Origin: Rheinheimera sp. EpRS3
GTDB lineage: Bacteria > Pseudomonadota > Gammaproteobacteria > Enterobacterales > Alteromonadaceae
Direction: 5' to 3'
Assembly (NCBI RefSeq): GCF_001513785.1
Contig: NZ_LNQS01000012.1
Location: 58,547-122,546 of the forward strand
DNA length: 64,000 bases
Shown: positions 48,654-57,564 of the stretch, piece after piece
How the letters are laid out: each line of letters opens with the position of its first letter
Numbering within the stretch: position 1 is the stretch's first letter
The notes under the pieces: model-generated
Told to the model about the DNA's origin: nothing
Seen by the model: the letters and a program-made list of their open reading frames with translations, nothing else
Database searches by the model: none
Made by a program: the position numbers and the translations under genes

Positions 48654-49643
48654 ATGATTAAACGTGTTGGTGTACTGACCTCCGGTGGCGACGCACCGGG
48701 AATGAATGCGGCAATCAGGGCAGTTGTACTGACAGCTGCAGCCTACAATATTGACGTTACTGGTTTTCACCACGGTTTTAATGGTTTACTCGACGATGAC
48801 TACCAAACACTGTTACCGCAGCACGTGCAAAACATTATTCAGCATGGCGGCACTATTTTAAAAAGCGCCCGCTGCGAGGCACTACATACCACTGAAGGCG
48901 CAAAAAAAGCTGCTCAGGCACTGGAGCGCCTGCAACTGGATGCACTGATTATTATTGGCGGCGATGGCAGTTTTCGTGGCGCATTAGCCATAGCTGAACA
49001 TTATCAGGGCCAGATCATCGGCGTTCCGGGCACCATTGATAACGATGTAGACGGCACCGACTACACTATTGGTTTTGCCACCGCTATAGATACGGCATTG
49101 GATGCAATAGATAAAATCCGTGATACTGCCGATGCATTTGAGCGAATATTTCTGGTTGAGCTAATGGGCCGCCATTCTGGTTATATTACGTTGTCTGCCG
49201 GTATCGCTGGCGGTGCTGAGCAGATTATTTGCCCCGAGTTTGGCGCCCTGCGGCCAGATAACTTAAAAGCGCTGATAGAGCCGGTTAAGCGCGCACAATT
49301 ATTACGTGGCAAAAGCAGTTACATTATTGTGGTGGCGGAAAACAGTTACCCCGGCGGCACAACAGCACTGGCTGAGGCGCTTAGCAAGGCTTTGGGCATT
49401 GAATGCCGGGCCTGTATTCTTGGTCATATTCAACGCGGCGGTTCGCCTGTTGGAGCTGACAGAATTCTGGCAACTAAATTAGGCGCGTATGCTGTGGAGC
49501 AACTGATGCAGGGGGCTCATTTAATGATGGCAGGTGAAATAAACCAGCAAGCAGTGTTATACCCCCTTTCAGAAACCGGCGCTAAGCAAAAGCAGATCGA
49601 CCCTTATCTGGTGCGCTGGCAACAAACGATTGCCAGCGATTAA
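48654..49643 (+). CDS. pfkA: 6-phosphofructokinase
   Basis: 329 residues. N-terminal LTSGGDAPGMNAAIRA, catalytic PGTIDNDVDGTDYTIGF and IIGGDGSFRGA. A glycine follows GGD and PGTIDND is not PKTIDND, both characteristic of ATP- rather than pyrophosphate-dependent enzymes. AGGGA precedes the ATG. Shows that the cell has an Embden-Meyerhof route in addition to the Entner-Doudoroff one. Confidence 0.96.
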   Translation: MIKRVGVLTSGGDAPGMNAAIRAVVLTAAAYNIDVTGFHHGFNGLLDDDYQTLLPQHVQNIIQHGGTILKSARCEALHTTEGAKKAAQALERLQLDALIIIGGDGSFRGALAIAEHYQGQIIGVPGTIDNDVDGTDYTIGFATAIDTALDAIDKIRDTADAFERIFLVELMGRHSGYITLSAGIAGGAEQIICPEFGALRPDNLKALIEPVKRAQLLRGKSSYIIVVAENSYPGGTTALAEALSKALGIECRACILGHIQRGGSPVGADRILATKLGAYAVEQLMQGAHLMMAGEINQQAVLYPLSETGAKQKQIDPYLVRWQQTIASD

Positions 49644-49657
49644 CCGTAAACAGCGTA

Positions 49658-50476
49658 CTACTGATTAAACACCTGTTTTACGCGGTCTTTATAGCTGCGG
49701 CTTACTTTGACGGCCTGGCCATTGGTCAGCATTAACTGGTGCTCACCATTGGCCAGCATTTGTAATTTGGCAATAGTGTGTACGTTGACGATAGCAGAAC
49801 GATGTACCCGGACAAACAGCTTGGGATCCAGCTCCTGCTCTAACTCTTTCATCGTCCGGCGCAAAATATGTGTTTGGCCATCACGGGTGTGGATACACAT
49901 ATAATCGCCGGCAGCATCAACCCATTCAATAGCGGCTACTGGTACTCTGGTAATTTCGCCGCTGTCTTTAATGCTGATAGCATCCGGGAAACGGTCATTT
50001 ACCACTGGCTGGGCGTTATCCAGCCGCTGCAGGATATTACCGGTGTCATCTCCGGTGAGCTTTGCTACGGCTTCTGCCAGTTGGCCTTTATGTTTTTGCG
50101 TGTCTTGTGCCTGATATATTTTCAGTACTTTTTCCACAGCCTGTTTTAAACGCTCTGGTTCAACCGGCTTTAACACATAGTCCAGCGCACTGACTTCAAA
50201 CGCACTATAAGCATAATGGTCATAAGCTGTAACAAATACGATGTAAGGTAAAGCCGCCTTTTGCGCCTGCAATTGCTTAAGCACCGCAAAACCATCCATG
50301 CCAGGCATTTCAACGTCAAGAAAGACCAGATCGGGGGTTAACTGGCTAATACTGTCGATGGCTTGCTGGCCATTGGTGCATTCAGCGATAACTTCCAACT
50401 CAGGGAACTCGCGTAAGCGCACCATCATTCCCTTGCGGGCTAAAGGTTCATCATCAACTACTATTACCTTAAGCAT
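49658..50476 (-). CDS. LytTR-family response regulator
   Basis: 272 residues. Receiver domain 1-120 with the phospho-acceptor Asp54 in VFLDVEMPGMDG, and a C-terminal LytTR DNA-binding domain (about 165-270; VNVHTIAKLQ...). Its start overlaps the kinase end by 8 bases, so the pair is one system. The class controls various secretion, LPS and envelope genes; target unknown. Confidence 0.93.
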   Translation of the reverse strand: MLKVIVVDDEPLARKGMMVRLREFPELEVIAECTNGQQAIDSISQLTPDLVFLDVEMPGMDGFAVLKQLQAQKAALPYIVFVTAYDHYAYSAFEVSALDYVLKPVEPERLKQAVEKVLKIYQAQDTQKHKGQLAEAVAKLTGDDTGNILQRLDNAQPVVNDRFPDAISIKDSGEITRVPVAAIEWVDAAGDYMCIHTRDGQTHILRRTMKELEQELDPKLFVRVHRSAIVNVHTIAKLQMLANGEHQLMLTNGQAVKVSRSYKDRVKQVFNQ

Positions 50477-51551
50477 GTTCCTGTTCCGTTTTTTCTAGTT
50501 GTAATGGAATTCTGATATTTACTTTTAAGCCCTGGGGCTGATTATGCGTTAAAACCAGGGCAAAGTTATTGTCGTACAGTGCCGATAAACGCTCTTTGGT
50601 ATTAACCAGCCCAACGCCACTGTCACTGCTTTTGGGCAAACCATTGGTAATGGTCATGCCGGGCCCGTTATCAGCCACTTCGAGCAACAGATCATGGCCA
50701 AATTTTTTCGCCGTAATCGCTATTTCACCGCCATTAATCTGGCTGGCTACCGCATACTTAATAGCATTTTCAATCAGCGGCTGCAAAATTAAACTCGGTA
50801 CCAGTGCTTTTTCTGTTCCTGGCTCAAGTTCGAATATAACAGACAAACGCTCGGAGAAGCGCACCTTTTCAATCTCAAGGTATAAACGGGCAGCATATAC
50901 CTCTTGCTCCAGTGGTACCTTGTTAATAGGATCTTTGTACAATGAATAGCGTAAAAAGTCACTAAGCCTGGTCACCATTTTATTGGCGGTATCGGCTTCA
51001 TTAATTAATACCAGTGTTGAAATAGCATTAAGGGTGTTAAACAGAAAATGCGGGTTAAGCTGATACCGCAGCATTTTCAGCTGTGCCTCATGCGCCTTAT
51101 TGGTTGCCGTAAGCGATTTTTGTTTCTCTTGCTGCAATGTTTGATAGTACTTAATACCAAAATACAAACCGCTCCAGCTTAACATGACATAAAACGCCAC
51201 TGGGGTATCACGGATATACTTTAGCCAGTCGTCTGGCCGCGCACCATGGCGGTATATTTCCCAGTAATTAAAGTTACGCACGGCTGTCCATATTGCTGCA
51301 ACAAAAAATGCCAGCAGCAGTACGGTTATAATCATTTTCCAGGGCGTCCAGTGCCAGGCACGCTGATAAGCGTAACGCAGTGGTATGGTAATTAGCCAGC
51401 CGATATAAGAGTCCAGCGCCACAATAATCAGGAATGCGTCGCGCGTTTCCTGGATCAGAGAGCCAAGATAATTGACTATGGCAAAACCCAGCCAGCCTAA
51501 GGTATGCAGGATCCAAAACTGGCGGGTACGATCTTCAAATAACTTATACAA
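50469..51551 (-). CDS. LytS/YehU-type sensor histidine kinase
   Basis: 360 residues. About four N-terminal membrane helices (12-135), a coiled linker, the His_kinase motif QLNPHFLFNTLNAIS with His168, and an ATPase domain with PLIENAIKYAV and GVGLVNTKERL. Pairs with the following LytTR regulator. No obvious ligand-binding domain, so sensing may be through the membrane part. Confidence 0.93.
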   Translation of the reverse strand: MYKLFEDRTRQFWILHTLGWLGFAIVNYLGSLIQETRDAFLIIVALDSYIGWLITIPLRYAYQRAWHWTPWKMIITVLLLAFFVAAIWTAVRNFNYWEIYRHGARPDDWLKYIRDTPVAFYVMLSWSGLYFGIKYYQTLQQEKQKSLTATNKAHEAQLKMLRYQLNPHFLFNTLNAISTLVLINEADTANKMVTRLSDFLRYSLYKDPINKVPLEQEVYAARLYLEIEKVRFSERLSVIFELEPGTEKALVPSLILQPLIENAIKYAVASQINGGEIAITAKKFGHDLLLEVADNGPGMTITNGLPKSSDSGVGLVNTKERLSALYDNNFALVLTHNQPQGLKVNIRIPLQLEKTEQEHA

Positions 51552-51663
51552 AACAATAACCCGCAGGCCAATAAGGTAATTGCCCGATTATAACTAAATA
51601 GCAGCCAAAAGCCCTGTTAACTGGCCGTGTTTGCATATGTATTAATCGCATTAGCCTGATATT

Positions 51664-52062
51664 TTAACCCAGTACCGGTGTCGGTTTTCTGTCTGGCCCC
51701 AGCGCCACAAAGGTAAAATTGCCTGAAATCGCTTTATGTTGATCATCGTTGTACATATGCTCAACAAAAATATCGACATGCACACGAATACTGGTACGGC
51801 CGACATGTTCAACTCTGGCGACCAGTTCAATAATAGTGCCGGCAGGAATAGATTCTTTAAAATCAACCCGATCAGAGCTAACGGTAACCAGAGGCTTGCG
51901 GCAAAACCGCGTGGCGGCGATAAAAGCTGCTTCGTCCATCCAGGCCAGCGCTTCGCCGCCAAATAAGGTGTTATGGTGATTAGTGCGGCCGGGAAATACC
52001 GTTTTGGTAACCCGTGTTACCGCATGTTCCATCCGTTTGGCAATTAACGCTTCGTTACTCAT
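51664..52062 (-). CDS. Acyl-CoA thioesterase (hot-dog fold, YciA-like)
   Basis: 132 residues. One hot-dog domain with NTLFGGEALAWMDEAAFIAA, the family's asparagine/aspartate catalytic region, and RVHVDIFVE. Hydrolyses acyl-CoAs; chain-length preference not readable. GAG-type ribosome site weak. Lies between the kinase operon and hinT, same direction. Confidence 0.9.
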   Translation of the reverse strand: MSNEALIAKRMEHAVTRVTKTVFPGRTNHHNTLFGGEALAWMDEAAFIAATRFCRKPLVTVSSDRVDFKESIPAGTIIELVARVEHVGRTSIRVHVDIFVEHMYNDDQHKAISGNFTFVALGPDRKPTPVLG

Positions 52063-52172
52063 AGCAATACTCAGTTATAGCAGTGAAAGACGCGGCGATT
52101 CTATAAGAGCCGCATCTAATTGCAACAGTATCGCACACAAATACGTATCCGAGGGGCTGATTACCGGTTTAG

Positions 52173-52523
52173 TTAACGGCTTAGCATCGGGCCAAGCGCC
52201 CTGCCGCCAACCAGGTGTAAATGAATATGATAAACCTCCTGCCCACCATGCGCATTGCAGTTCATAATCAGCCGGTAACCTTTATCTGCTATGCCGTATT
52301 CGGCTGCCAGTTTACGCGCCACGGTAAACAGCCGGCCAAGCGCGGCTTCATGTTTGGGCTCAACATCATTAACGGTTGGAATAAGCTGATTGGGCACCAA
52401 TAAAATATGCACCGGCGCCCGAGGGCGGATGTCACGAAAGGCAGTAACTAAGTCATCCTGATACAAAATATCGGCCTGAGCCTCACGACGAATAATTTTA
52501 CTGAATACTGTTTCTGTTGCCAT
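52173..52523 (-). CDS. hinT: HIT-family purine nucleoside phosphoramidase HinT
   Basis: 116 residues from the ATG at 52523, preceded by AAGGAA; the ATG at 52589 would add an unusual 22-residue lead. Histidine triad HIHLHLVGG near the C-terminus, and [15 protein letters not shown]. Hydrolyses phosphoramidates and AMP-lysine adducts. Confidence 0.96.
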   Translation of the reverse strand: MATETVFSKIIRREAQADILYQDDLVTAFRDIRPRAPVHILLVPNQLIPTVNDVEPKHEAALGRLFTVARKLAAEYGIADKGYRLIMNCNAHGGQEVYHIHLHLVGGRALGPMLSR

Positions 52524-52625
52524 ATCATTTTCCTTATTCGGTTTTAGCGGCATAATAGCCAGCTTAATACGGGACAATGCTGTAGGCAAAGGGTAAACCC
52601 TTTACCTGTAAGAAAGAGTAACGCT

Positions 52626-54398
52626 ATGAAATCTGTTATGTACCAGCTTGATATAACTGATGTCAGTGCACACCTGATATCGGTAACGCTCAGTTTTACC
52701 CCGCAGTCATCAGTACATGAGCTGACATTGCCTGCCTGGATCCCCGGCAGCTACATGATCCGTGATTTTGCCAGGAACATTGTTGCGATAAGTGCCTGTG
52801 ATAAATCCGGCGCACTGGAGCTGCAACAGCTGGATAAGCAGCGCTGGCAATTACAGTGTAACCATACCCCGGTAACCGTTAGCTATCAGTTATATGCTTA
52901 CGATTTATCCGTCCGGGCCGCTTATATTGACGATGAAGTAGCCGTGTTAAACCCGGCCAGCCTGTGTTTAAGTGTCAGCGAGCTGGAAACTCTGCCACAT
53001 CAGGTCAATGTTAGCAAACCTCAGTCACGCGCTACTGAGCGCTGGCGGGTTGCAACCGGTTTAATCCGCAGCCAAAGCACTGACTTTCTTGGCTTTGGTC
53101 AATACACTGCAGCAAATTATCAGGTGTTAATTGATAGCCCTATCTTGTTGGGTAAATTTACCCTTACCGAGTTTACTATTGATGGCATCAGTCATTATCT
53201 GGTGGTTACCGGCGACAACCTGACTGATCTTAGCCGATTTACCAGCGATTTAACGCGAATTTGCCAGCAGCAGGTACAAGTGTTTGGCAGCTTACCGGCT
53301 GATTTAACCAGCTACTGGTTTTTGCTCTGGGTAACAGAAGATGGCTATGGTGGGTTGGAACATCTGAACTCTACTCTACTATTGTGCAGCCGTTTTGACT
53401 TACCAGTGCCTGAACAACCTCAGGTAGATGAAAACTATCAGAATCTATTGGCACTATGTAGCCATGAATACTTTCATACCTGGTGGGTTAAGCGCTTAAA
53501 GCCCGTTGTATTTCAGCAGTATCAGCTAACCGCCGAGCAGTACACCAACCAGCTTTGGCTATATGAGGGTTTTACTTCTTACTATGATGATTTAGCGCTG
53601 GTACGTGCCGGCCTGATTGACAGTAAAACTTATATTAAAACGCTGGAAAAAACCATTTCCAGAGTTACACGTAACCCGAGCGATGACCGCCAAAGCCTTG
53701 TAGACAGCAGCTTTACCGCCTGGACTAAGTTTTATAAACAGGATGAAAACGCGGTAAATTCAGTGGTAAGTTATTACGCCAAAGGCGCTTTACTGGCGTT
53801 ATGTCTGGATGCCAGCCTGCGCCGGCAAAATAGCAACCTTGATGCAATAGTCCGTCAGTTATGGCAACGTTATTTGTTATCAGGCACACCGGATAATGCG
53901 TTGCAAGAAGTGCTGACAGAACTTGGGTTTAATGAACTTGCCGCACAAAGCGACAGATGGCTGACACAAACTGCGGCATTGCCACTGGCAGAATTGCTGC
54001 CAGCTCTTGGCCTAATATTAACGCTTCGGCCAATGCAACATGCAGATGATTTCGGCGGTGAAACCGGTACTGAGAATTTACCCTTTATTGGCGCTCAAAC
54101 TAAACAGCTAAATGGCCTGCTGCAATTAACACAGGTTTACCATGGTGGCATTGCGCATCAGGCAGGTTTAATGGCCGGTGATCAATTACTGGCGCTGGAT
54201 GGCCGCAAAATCACTGCCACCAGCCTGCCACAGCTGTTAAAGCGGGCAATTAAAGATAAACCTTTATTACTACACTATTATCGCAAAGACCGCTTACTGC
54301 AAAGCCAGCTAACGTTAACTACAGCAAGCCAACAGGTTGCCATATTGACAATTACTGAGCAGCCAAAGTGTGATTACTGGCTGCAACCAGTTCAGTAA
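52626..54398 (+). CDS. M61 glycyl-aminopeptidase-like metallopeptidase with PDZ domain
   Basis: 590 residues. N-terminal beta domain, central zinc-peptidase domain with HEYFH (HExxH) near residue 280 and the third ligand Glu in LWLYEGFTSYYDD about 20 residues on, and a C-terminal PDZ domain (about 490-560; GGIAHQAGLMAGDQLLALDG). No signal peptide, so probably cytoplasmic. Family cleaves N-terminal glycine or alanine in the characterised members. Confidence 0.92.
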   Translation: MKSVMYQLDITDVSAHLISVTLSFTPQSSVHELTLPAWIPGSYMIRDFARNIVAISACDKSGALELQQLDKQRWQLQCNHTPVTVSYQLYAYDLSVRAAYIDDEVAVLNPASLCLSVSELETLPHQVNVSKPQSRATERWRVATGLIRSQSTDFLGFGQYTAANYQVLIDSPILLGKFTLTEFTIDGISHYLVVTGDNLTDLSRFTSDLTRICQQQVQVFGSLPADLTSYWFLLWVTEDGYGGLEHLNSTLLLCSRFDLPVPEQPQVDENYQNLLALCSHEYFHTWWVKRLKPVVFQQYQLTAEQYTNQLWLYEGFTSYYDDLALVRAGLIDSKTYIKTLEKTISRVTRNPSDDRQSLVDSSFTAWTKFYKQDENAVNSVVSYYAKGALLALCLDASLRRQNSNLDAIVRQLWQRYLLSGTPDNALQEVLTELGFNELAAQSDRWLTQTAALPLAELLPALGLILTLRPMQHADDFGGETGTENLPFIGAQTKQLNGLLQLTQVYHGGIAHQAGLMAGDQLLALDGRKITATSLPQLLKRAIKDKPLLLHYYRKDRLLQSQLTLTTASQQVAILTITEQPKCDYWLQPVQ

Positions 54399-54402
54399 CG
54401 GC

Positions 54403-55215
54403 TTAGTTGAGCACCAAACCTGGCAGCAGCGCCGGATCCAGCCGTTCCTGTTGCCAGTTAATACGCCAATCGAGGTGAGGGCCTGTTACCCTTCCGGTCG
54501 CACCTACTTCAGCAATTTTCTGCCCCTGCGCAATCTCATCACCAACAGCAACATCAAACCGGCTTAAATGCATAAAGGTAGAGCTGATGCCAAAACCATG
54601 ATCAATAATTAGTGTTAAGCCAGAATAGTATAAATCTTCAGCTAACAGTACTTTGCCACTTAACGGCGCGACAACCGGTGCTCCAACCGGTGCTGCCACA
54701 TCGAGGCCATAGTGTGGGTTACGTGGCTCGCCATTAAATACACGCTGGCTGCCATAAACACCGGAAATACGCCCTTGGGCAGGCATGATGGGGGTATCGA
54801 AGATAAATGGCAGGCCAGATACTGTTTTGCGAACTGTCCGTACCTGCTGGTTGTCATGACGGATACGTTCGGTTACCTCGGCTGGTGGTGTAACATATTT
54901 TTGTGCTACACCATTAACATGCTGAATATCATACTGGCCTGCAGTAAAGGTTAACGGCTTTATATGCTCTTCACCATTTAGTTGCACTTTAAGCTGATGC
55001 TTTAGCGGTGCATCCCGGCCGATACCAAAGACAAAACGACCATCGCTGCTTAATGGCAGTTCAATGTCATTAAAAAATACTTTACTGCCAGGTAGCACCT
55101 TACCCCGTAGCAAACTGCCCTGGGTCAGCTGCCCTTCTAACTCTAACGCTGGTTCAGCAACTAACGTGCAGCTAACGCTAGCTAACAGCAATAGCGCCTT
55201 TACCCACCCCTTCAT
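54403..55215 (-). CDS. M23 (LytM-type) peptidase
   Basis: 270 residues. Signal peptide (residues 1-20), a beta-rich N-terminal part, and a C-terminal M23 domain with zinc ligands in NPHYGLDVAAP, DHGFGISSTFMHLS and GRVTGPHLDWRIN. Acts on cell-wall peptides or activates amidases; all core metal ligands look present. Overlaps the upstream gene by 38 bases, so translation is coupled. Convergent with the M61 gene. Confidence 0.93.
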   Translation of the reverse strand: MKGWVKALLLLASVSCTLVAEPALELEGQLTQGSLLRGKVLPGSKVFFNDIELPLSSDGRFVFGIGRDAPLKHQLKVQLNGEEHIKPLTFTAGQYDIQHVNGVAQKYVTPPAEVTERIRHDNQQVRTVRKTVSGLPFIFDTPIMPAQGRISGVYGSQRVFNGEPRNPHYGLDVAAPVGAPVVAPLSGKVLLAEDLYYSGLTLIIDHGFGISSTFMHLSRFDVAVGDEIAQGQKIAEVGATGRVTGPHLDWRINWQQERLDPALLPGLVLN

Positions 55216-56035
55216 AAGCCACTACCTTATATAGTTTCGTACCATCAAGTTGCTTTAATTCTGCGGCGATATACTCCGCCAGACACTCCACTGTGGTATC
55301 ACAGGGTATAATTTCACAATGAGTTTTCGGCATTGTCAGTTCAAACCAGCCCTGTGCAGCCTGATAGCGGAAGCTATAATCATCTGCAGCGGCAGTAAGA
55401 TGTTGTAAAACATCAGCGCTGCACAAATCTTCAGCAGAGCCCAGATAAATATCCTGCCAGCGCTCACACCAGTATTTGTTTAAACGTGGCGTTAACATAC
55501 CGTCAGTGTATATTTGAATAGTTGAGCGATGACCATGGGCAATACGCTGGCAATTACCGTCATGCTTCTTTAAGCCATGGCTGTAGTGGTAATAAAAACT
55601 GTTGCTGACTTCCGGCCTTAAAGTAAAAATCAGCTGCTGCACATTACCGGGCAGTAAAGGTGTAATTTGCTGCTGCAAAAATGCAGTGATGCTGTGCTCA
55701 TTAATTTCATCGCTGGCAACAGCCACAATGGCTTGTGCTGGTGCCGCCATACTGATGCGACCGCGTGCTGATTGAAAGGTTAACCGCTGTAAATCAGCAC
55801 GGCTATCAATCGTCAGTGCTGCAGATAAGGCCGGTACGGCCAGTTTATGATCCACCAGCTGATCTATAGCTTGCTTAATCACTTTTTTGACTTTGGCAAA
55901 ATCCAACACCATCGAGGTTTGATCCAGACCGCCGTGCAGCTCTACGTCAACAATATAGCTTTCACCCAACATACCCCGCTTGGCGCACAGGTAAGAAAAA
56001 TCAATAACGGTTAGATCCCGTACAAACAAAATCAT
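55178..56035 (-). CDS. Two-domain 6-pyruvoyl-tetrahydropterin synthase-like protein
   Basis: 285 residues forming two T-fold modules. The first (1-120) has lost the zinc-binding histidines; the second (about 140-280) keeps a C-x4-HGH zinc-like motif (CQRIAHGH) and a late Glu/His. Similar double-domain proteins are annotated as 6-carboxytetrahydropterin synthase-like, but the pathway (queuosine or pterin) is not shown by neighbours. Its end overlaps the M23 peptidase. Confidence 0.75.
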   Translation of the reverse strand: MILFVRDLTVIDFSYLCAKRGMLGESYIVDVELHGGLDQTSMVLDFAKVKKVIKQAIDQLVDHKLAVPALSAALTIDSRADLQRLTFQSARGRISMAAPAQAIVAVASDEINEHSITAFLQQQITPLLPGNVQQLIFTLRPEVSNSFYYHYSHGLKKHDGNCQRIAHGHRSTIQIYTDGMLTPRLNKYWCERWQDIYLGSAEDLCSADVLQHLTAAADDYSFRYQAAQGWFELTMPKTHCEIIPCDTTVECLAEYIAAELKQLDGTKLYKVVAYEGVGKGAIAVS

Positions 56036-56118
56036 TAAAAGCTCTCTGGTTACTCAGGCATATTCTGGCAACATTATAACGCTGAACGCACGTCAGCAAC
56101 ACCTGCAGCGCGGGTAAA

Positions 56119-56376
56119 TCAACGCTTATGCTCGGTTAACCAGCTGTTTAAAATACCCACCTGGCCACATTTATGTGCGGCATACATCAGCCGGATAGCA
56201 TTACTAAGCAAAACACTGTCGCTCCATTCCGTTTTTTTCTGGATCTCTTCATAGCAACTTAGCGCCTCAGGTGTCAAATAGCCGCGCAACTCCTTTTTAC
56301 CCGATTGCTTTTGCCGTTCACGATAACGCAGTTGCTTTTCTGCGTTGGTCAGCGCTTTTCCACTCGAATTTGTCAT
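56119..56376 (-). CDS. Small ribbon-helix-helix-like protein, unknown
   Basis: 85 residues from the ATG at 56376; a 95-residue form would start at 56406, where GAGGG lies too close. A lysine/arginine-rich start (NAEKQLRYRERQKQSGKK) precedes a strand-helix-helix region (LRGYLTPEALSCYEEIQKKT), as in RHH regulators. No family recognised. Divergent from fabA. Confidence 0.6.
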   Translation of the reverse strand: MTNSSGKALTNAEKQLRYRERQKQSGKKELRGYLTPEALSCYEEIQKKTEWSDSVLLSNAIRLMYAAHKCGQVGILNSWLTEHKR

Positions 56377-56462
56377 GATGTCACTCTTTGGCAATAACAC
56401 TGTCATACCCTCAACCAGTTAACTAATTGATGCGTAAAATTAAGACTTAATACAAATCGGAC

Positions 56463-56491
56463 TTGTTTGGCGTACAAGTGTTCGCTAAAGT
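56463..56491 (+). promoter_or_regulatory. fabA promoter with a FabR-type operator inside the spacer
   Basis: TTGTTT (56463-56468), a 17-base spacer and TAAAGT (56486-56491) fit a sigma-70 promoter. GGCGTACAAGTGTTCGCT (56469-56486) matches the FabR palindrome AGCGnACAnnTGTnCGCT except at its first base. Binding would block RNA polymerase, giving control by unsaturated acyl-CoA/ACP. The match to FabR is from memory of the consensus. Confidence 0.7.
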
Positions 56492-56521
56492 GGCCCGGTA
56501 TTTTCACTGGATTAAACATAC

Positions 56522-57034
56522 ATGACTAAGAATAGCTTTACAAAAGAAGATTTGATTGCCTGCGGCAATGGTGAACTGTTTGGCGAAGGCAACAGCCAGT
56601 TGCCCTCGGACAATATGCTGATGATGGACCGCATTATTCACATTTCCGAAGAAGGTGGTCTGTATGGTAAAGGCCAGATCATTGCTGAATTGGATATTAC
56701 GCCAGACTTATGGTTCTTTGCCTGTCACTTTAAAGGTGATCCGGTAATGCCAGGTTGTCTGGGTCTTGATGCCATGTGGCAACTAGTCGGCTTCTTTTTA
56801 GGCTGGTGTGGCGGCCCGGGTAAAGGCCGTGCCCTGGGTGTGGGCGAAGTAAAATTTACCGGCCAGATACTGCCTACAGCCAAAAAAGTTACTTATACCA
56901 TAAACATGAAACGGGTTATCAAGCGTAAGCTGTTTATGGGTATTGGTGATGGTGTCGTTAGTGTCGATGGCCGTGATATTTATGCTGCAACCGACCTGAA
57001 AGTTGGTCTGTTTCAGGACACATCCAGTTTTTAA
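56522..57034 (+). CDS. fabA: 3-hydroxydecanoyl-ACP dehydratase/isomerase
   Basis: 170 residues (E. coli 172). Introduces the cis double bond in anaerobic-type unsaturated fatty acid synthesis. Catalytic His69 in [13 protein letters not shown] and Asp83 in LGLDAMWQ are present. Convergent with rmf as in E. coli. A terminator follows. Confidence 0.98.
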   Translation: MTKNSFTKEDLIACGNGELFGEGNSQLPSDNMLMMDRIIHISEEGGLYGKGQIIAELDITPDLWFFACHFKGDPVMPGCLGLDAMWQLVGFFLGWCGGPGKGRALGVGEVKFTGQILPTAKKVTYTINMKRVIKRKLFMGIGDGVVSVDGRDIYAATDLKVGLFQDTSSF

Positions 57035-57055
57035 TTCACACTAAGATGAAATGGT

Positions 57056-57090
57056 AAAAGCCCCGCAAGTTATCCTGACGGGGCTTTTTT
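57056..57090 (+). terminator. Terminator after fabA
   Basis: AAAAGCCCCG pairs with CGGGGCTTTT (57056-57065 and 57079-57088) and continues into further T residues, 22 bases after the stop. Symmetric A-run may also let it serve rmf. Confidence 0.9.
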
Positions 57091-57114
57091 AATGCTTGAG
57101 CTTACTGGGAAAAA

Positions 57115-57297
57115 TTACTGACCTTTATTAAACAGCCCAACATTGCGATCTTCGATGGCTTCGCGCCAGCCTCCTAACCATTGTGAGCGCGTATCTAAAC
57201 CTTGGTAAGGGCAAATTTCTTTGGACCGTCCGGTTACACCGGCACGATAACCTTGAGCATGAGCACGTTCCAGACGATCACGTTTTTGTCTTTTCAT
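57115..57297 (-). CDS. rmf: Ribosome modulation factor
   Basis: 60 residues from the ATG at 57297, with GAGGA upstream; the longer reading from 57339 is not conserved. MKRQKRDRLERAHAQGYRAG and RSQWLGGWREA are nearly identical to E. coli Rmf (55 residues). Forms inactive 100S ribosome dimers in stationary phase. The 267-base upstream region up to 57564 contains AT-rich promoter-like DNA and the next gene's terminator. Confidence 0.97.
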   Translation of the reverse strand: MKRQKRDRLERAHAQGYRAGVTGRSKEICPYQGLDTRSQWLGGWREAIEDRNVGLFNKGQ

Positions 57298-57531
57298 ACG
57301 GCAGTCTTCCTCAACTTTATTTGATAAAAATAACCGCATAAGAATTTGCGATTACCCTTTAATTGATAGTCGACAGCCATAAAAGGTTCAATCTGAAATG
57401 AATAGATTAAAAGCTTGACAAGGGCTAACAAACTGAACTTCTTTAAGATTTGATGACAGTTTTGTTTATATCAAATTACACTAAGCATCCTACTTTTATA
57501 ACTATAAAGCTGTAACAGCCTTACAGGCATT

Positions 57532-57557
57532 AAAAAAGCTGCCGAAGCAGCTTTTTT
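57532..57557 (-). terminator. Terminator of the DUF3466 gene
   Basis: An 11-bp stem (57532-57542 with 57547-57557) with a UUCG loop on the minus strand and a six-U tail lies 7 bases after the gene's stop. Confidence 0.9.
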
Positions 57558-57564
57558 ATTAACA

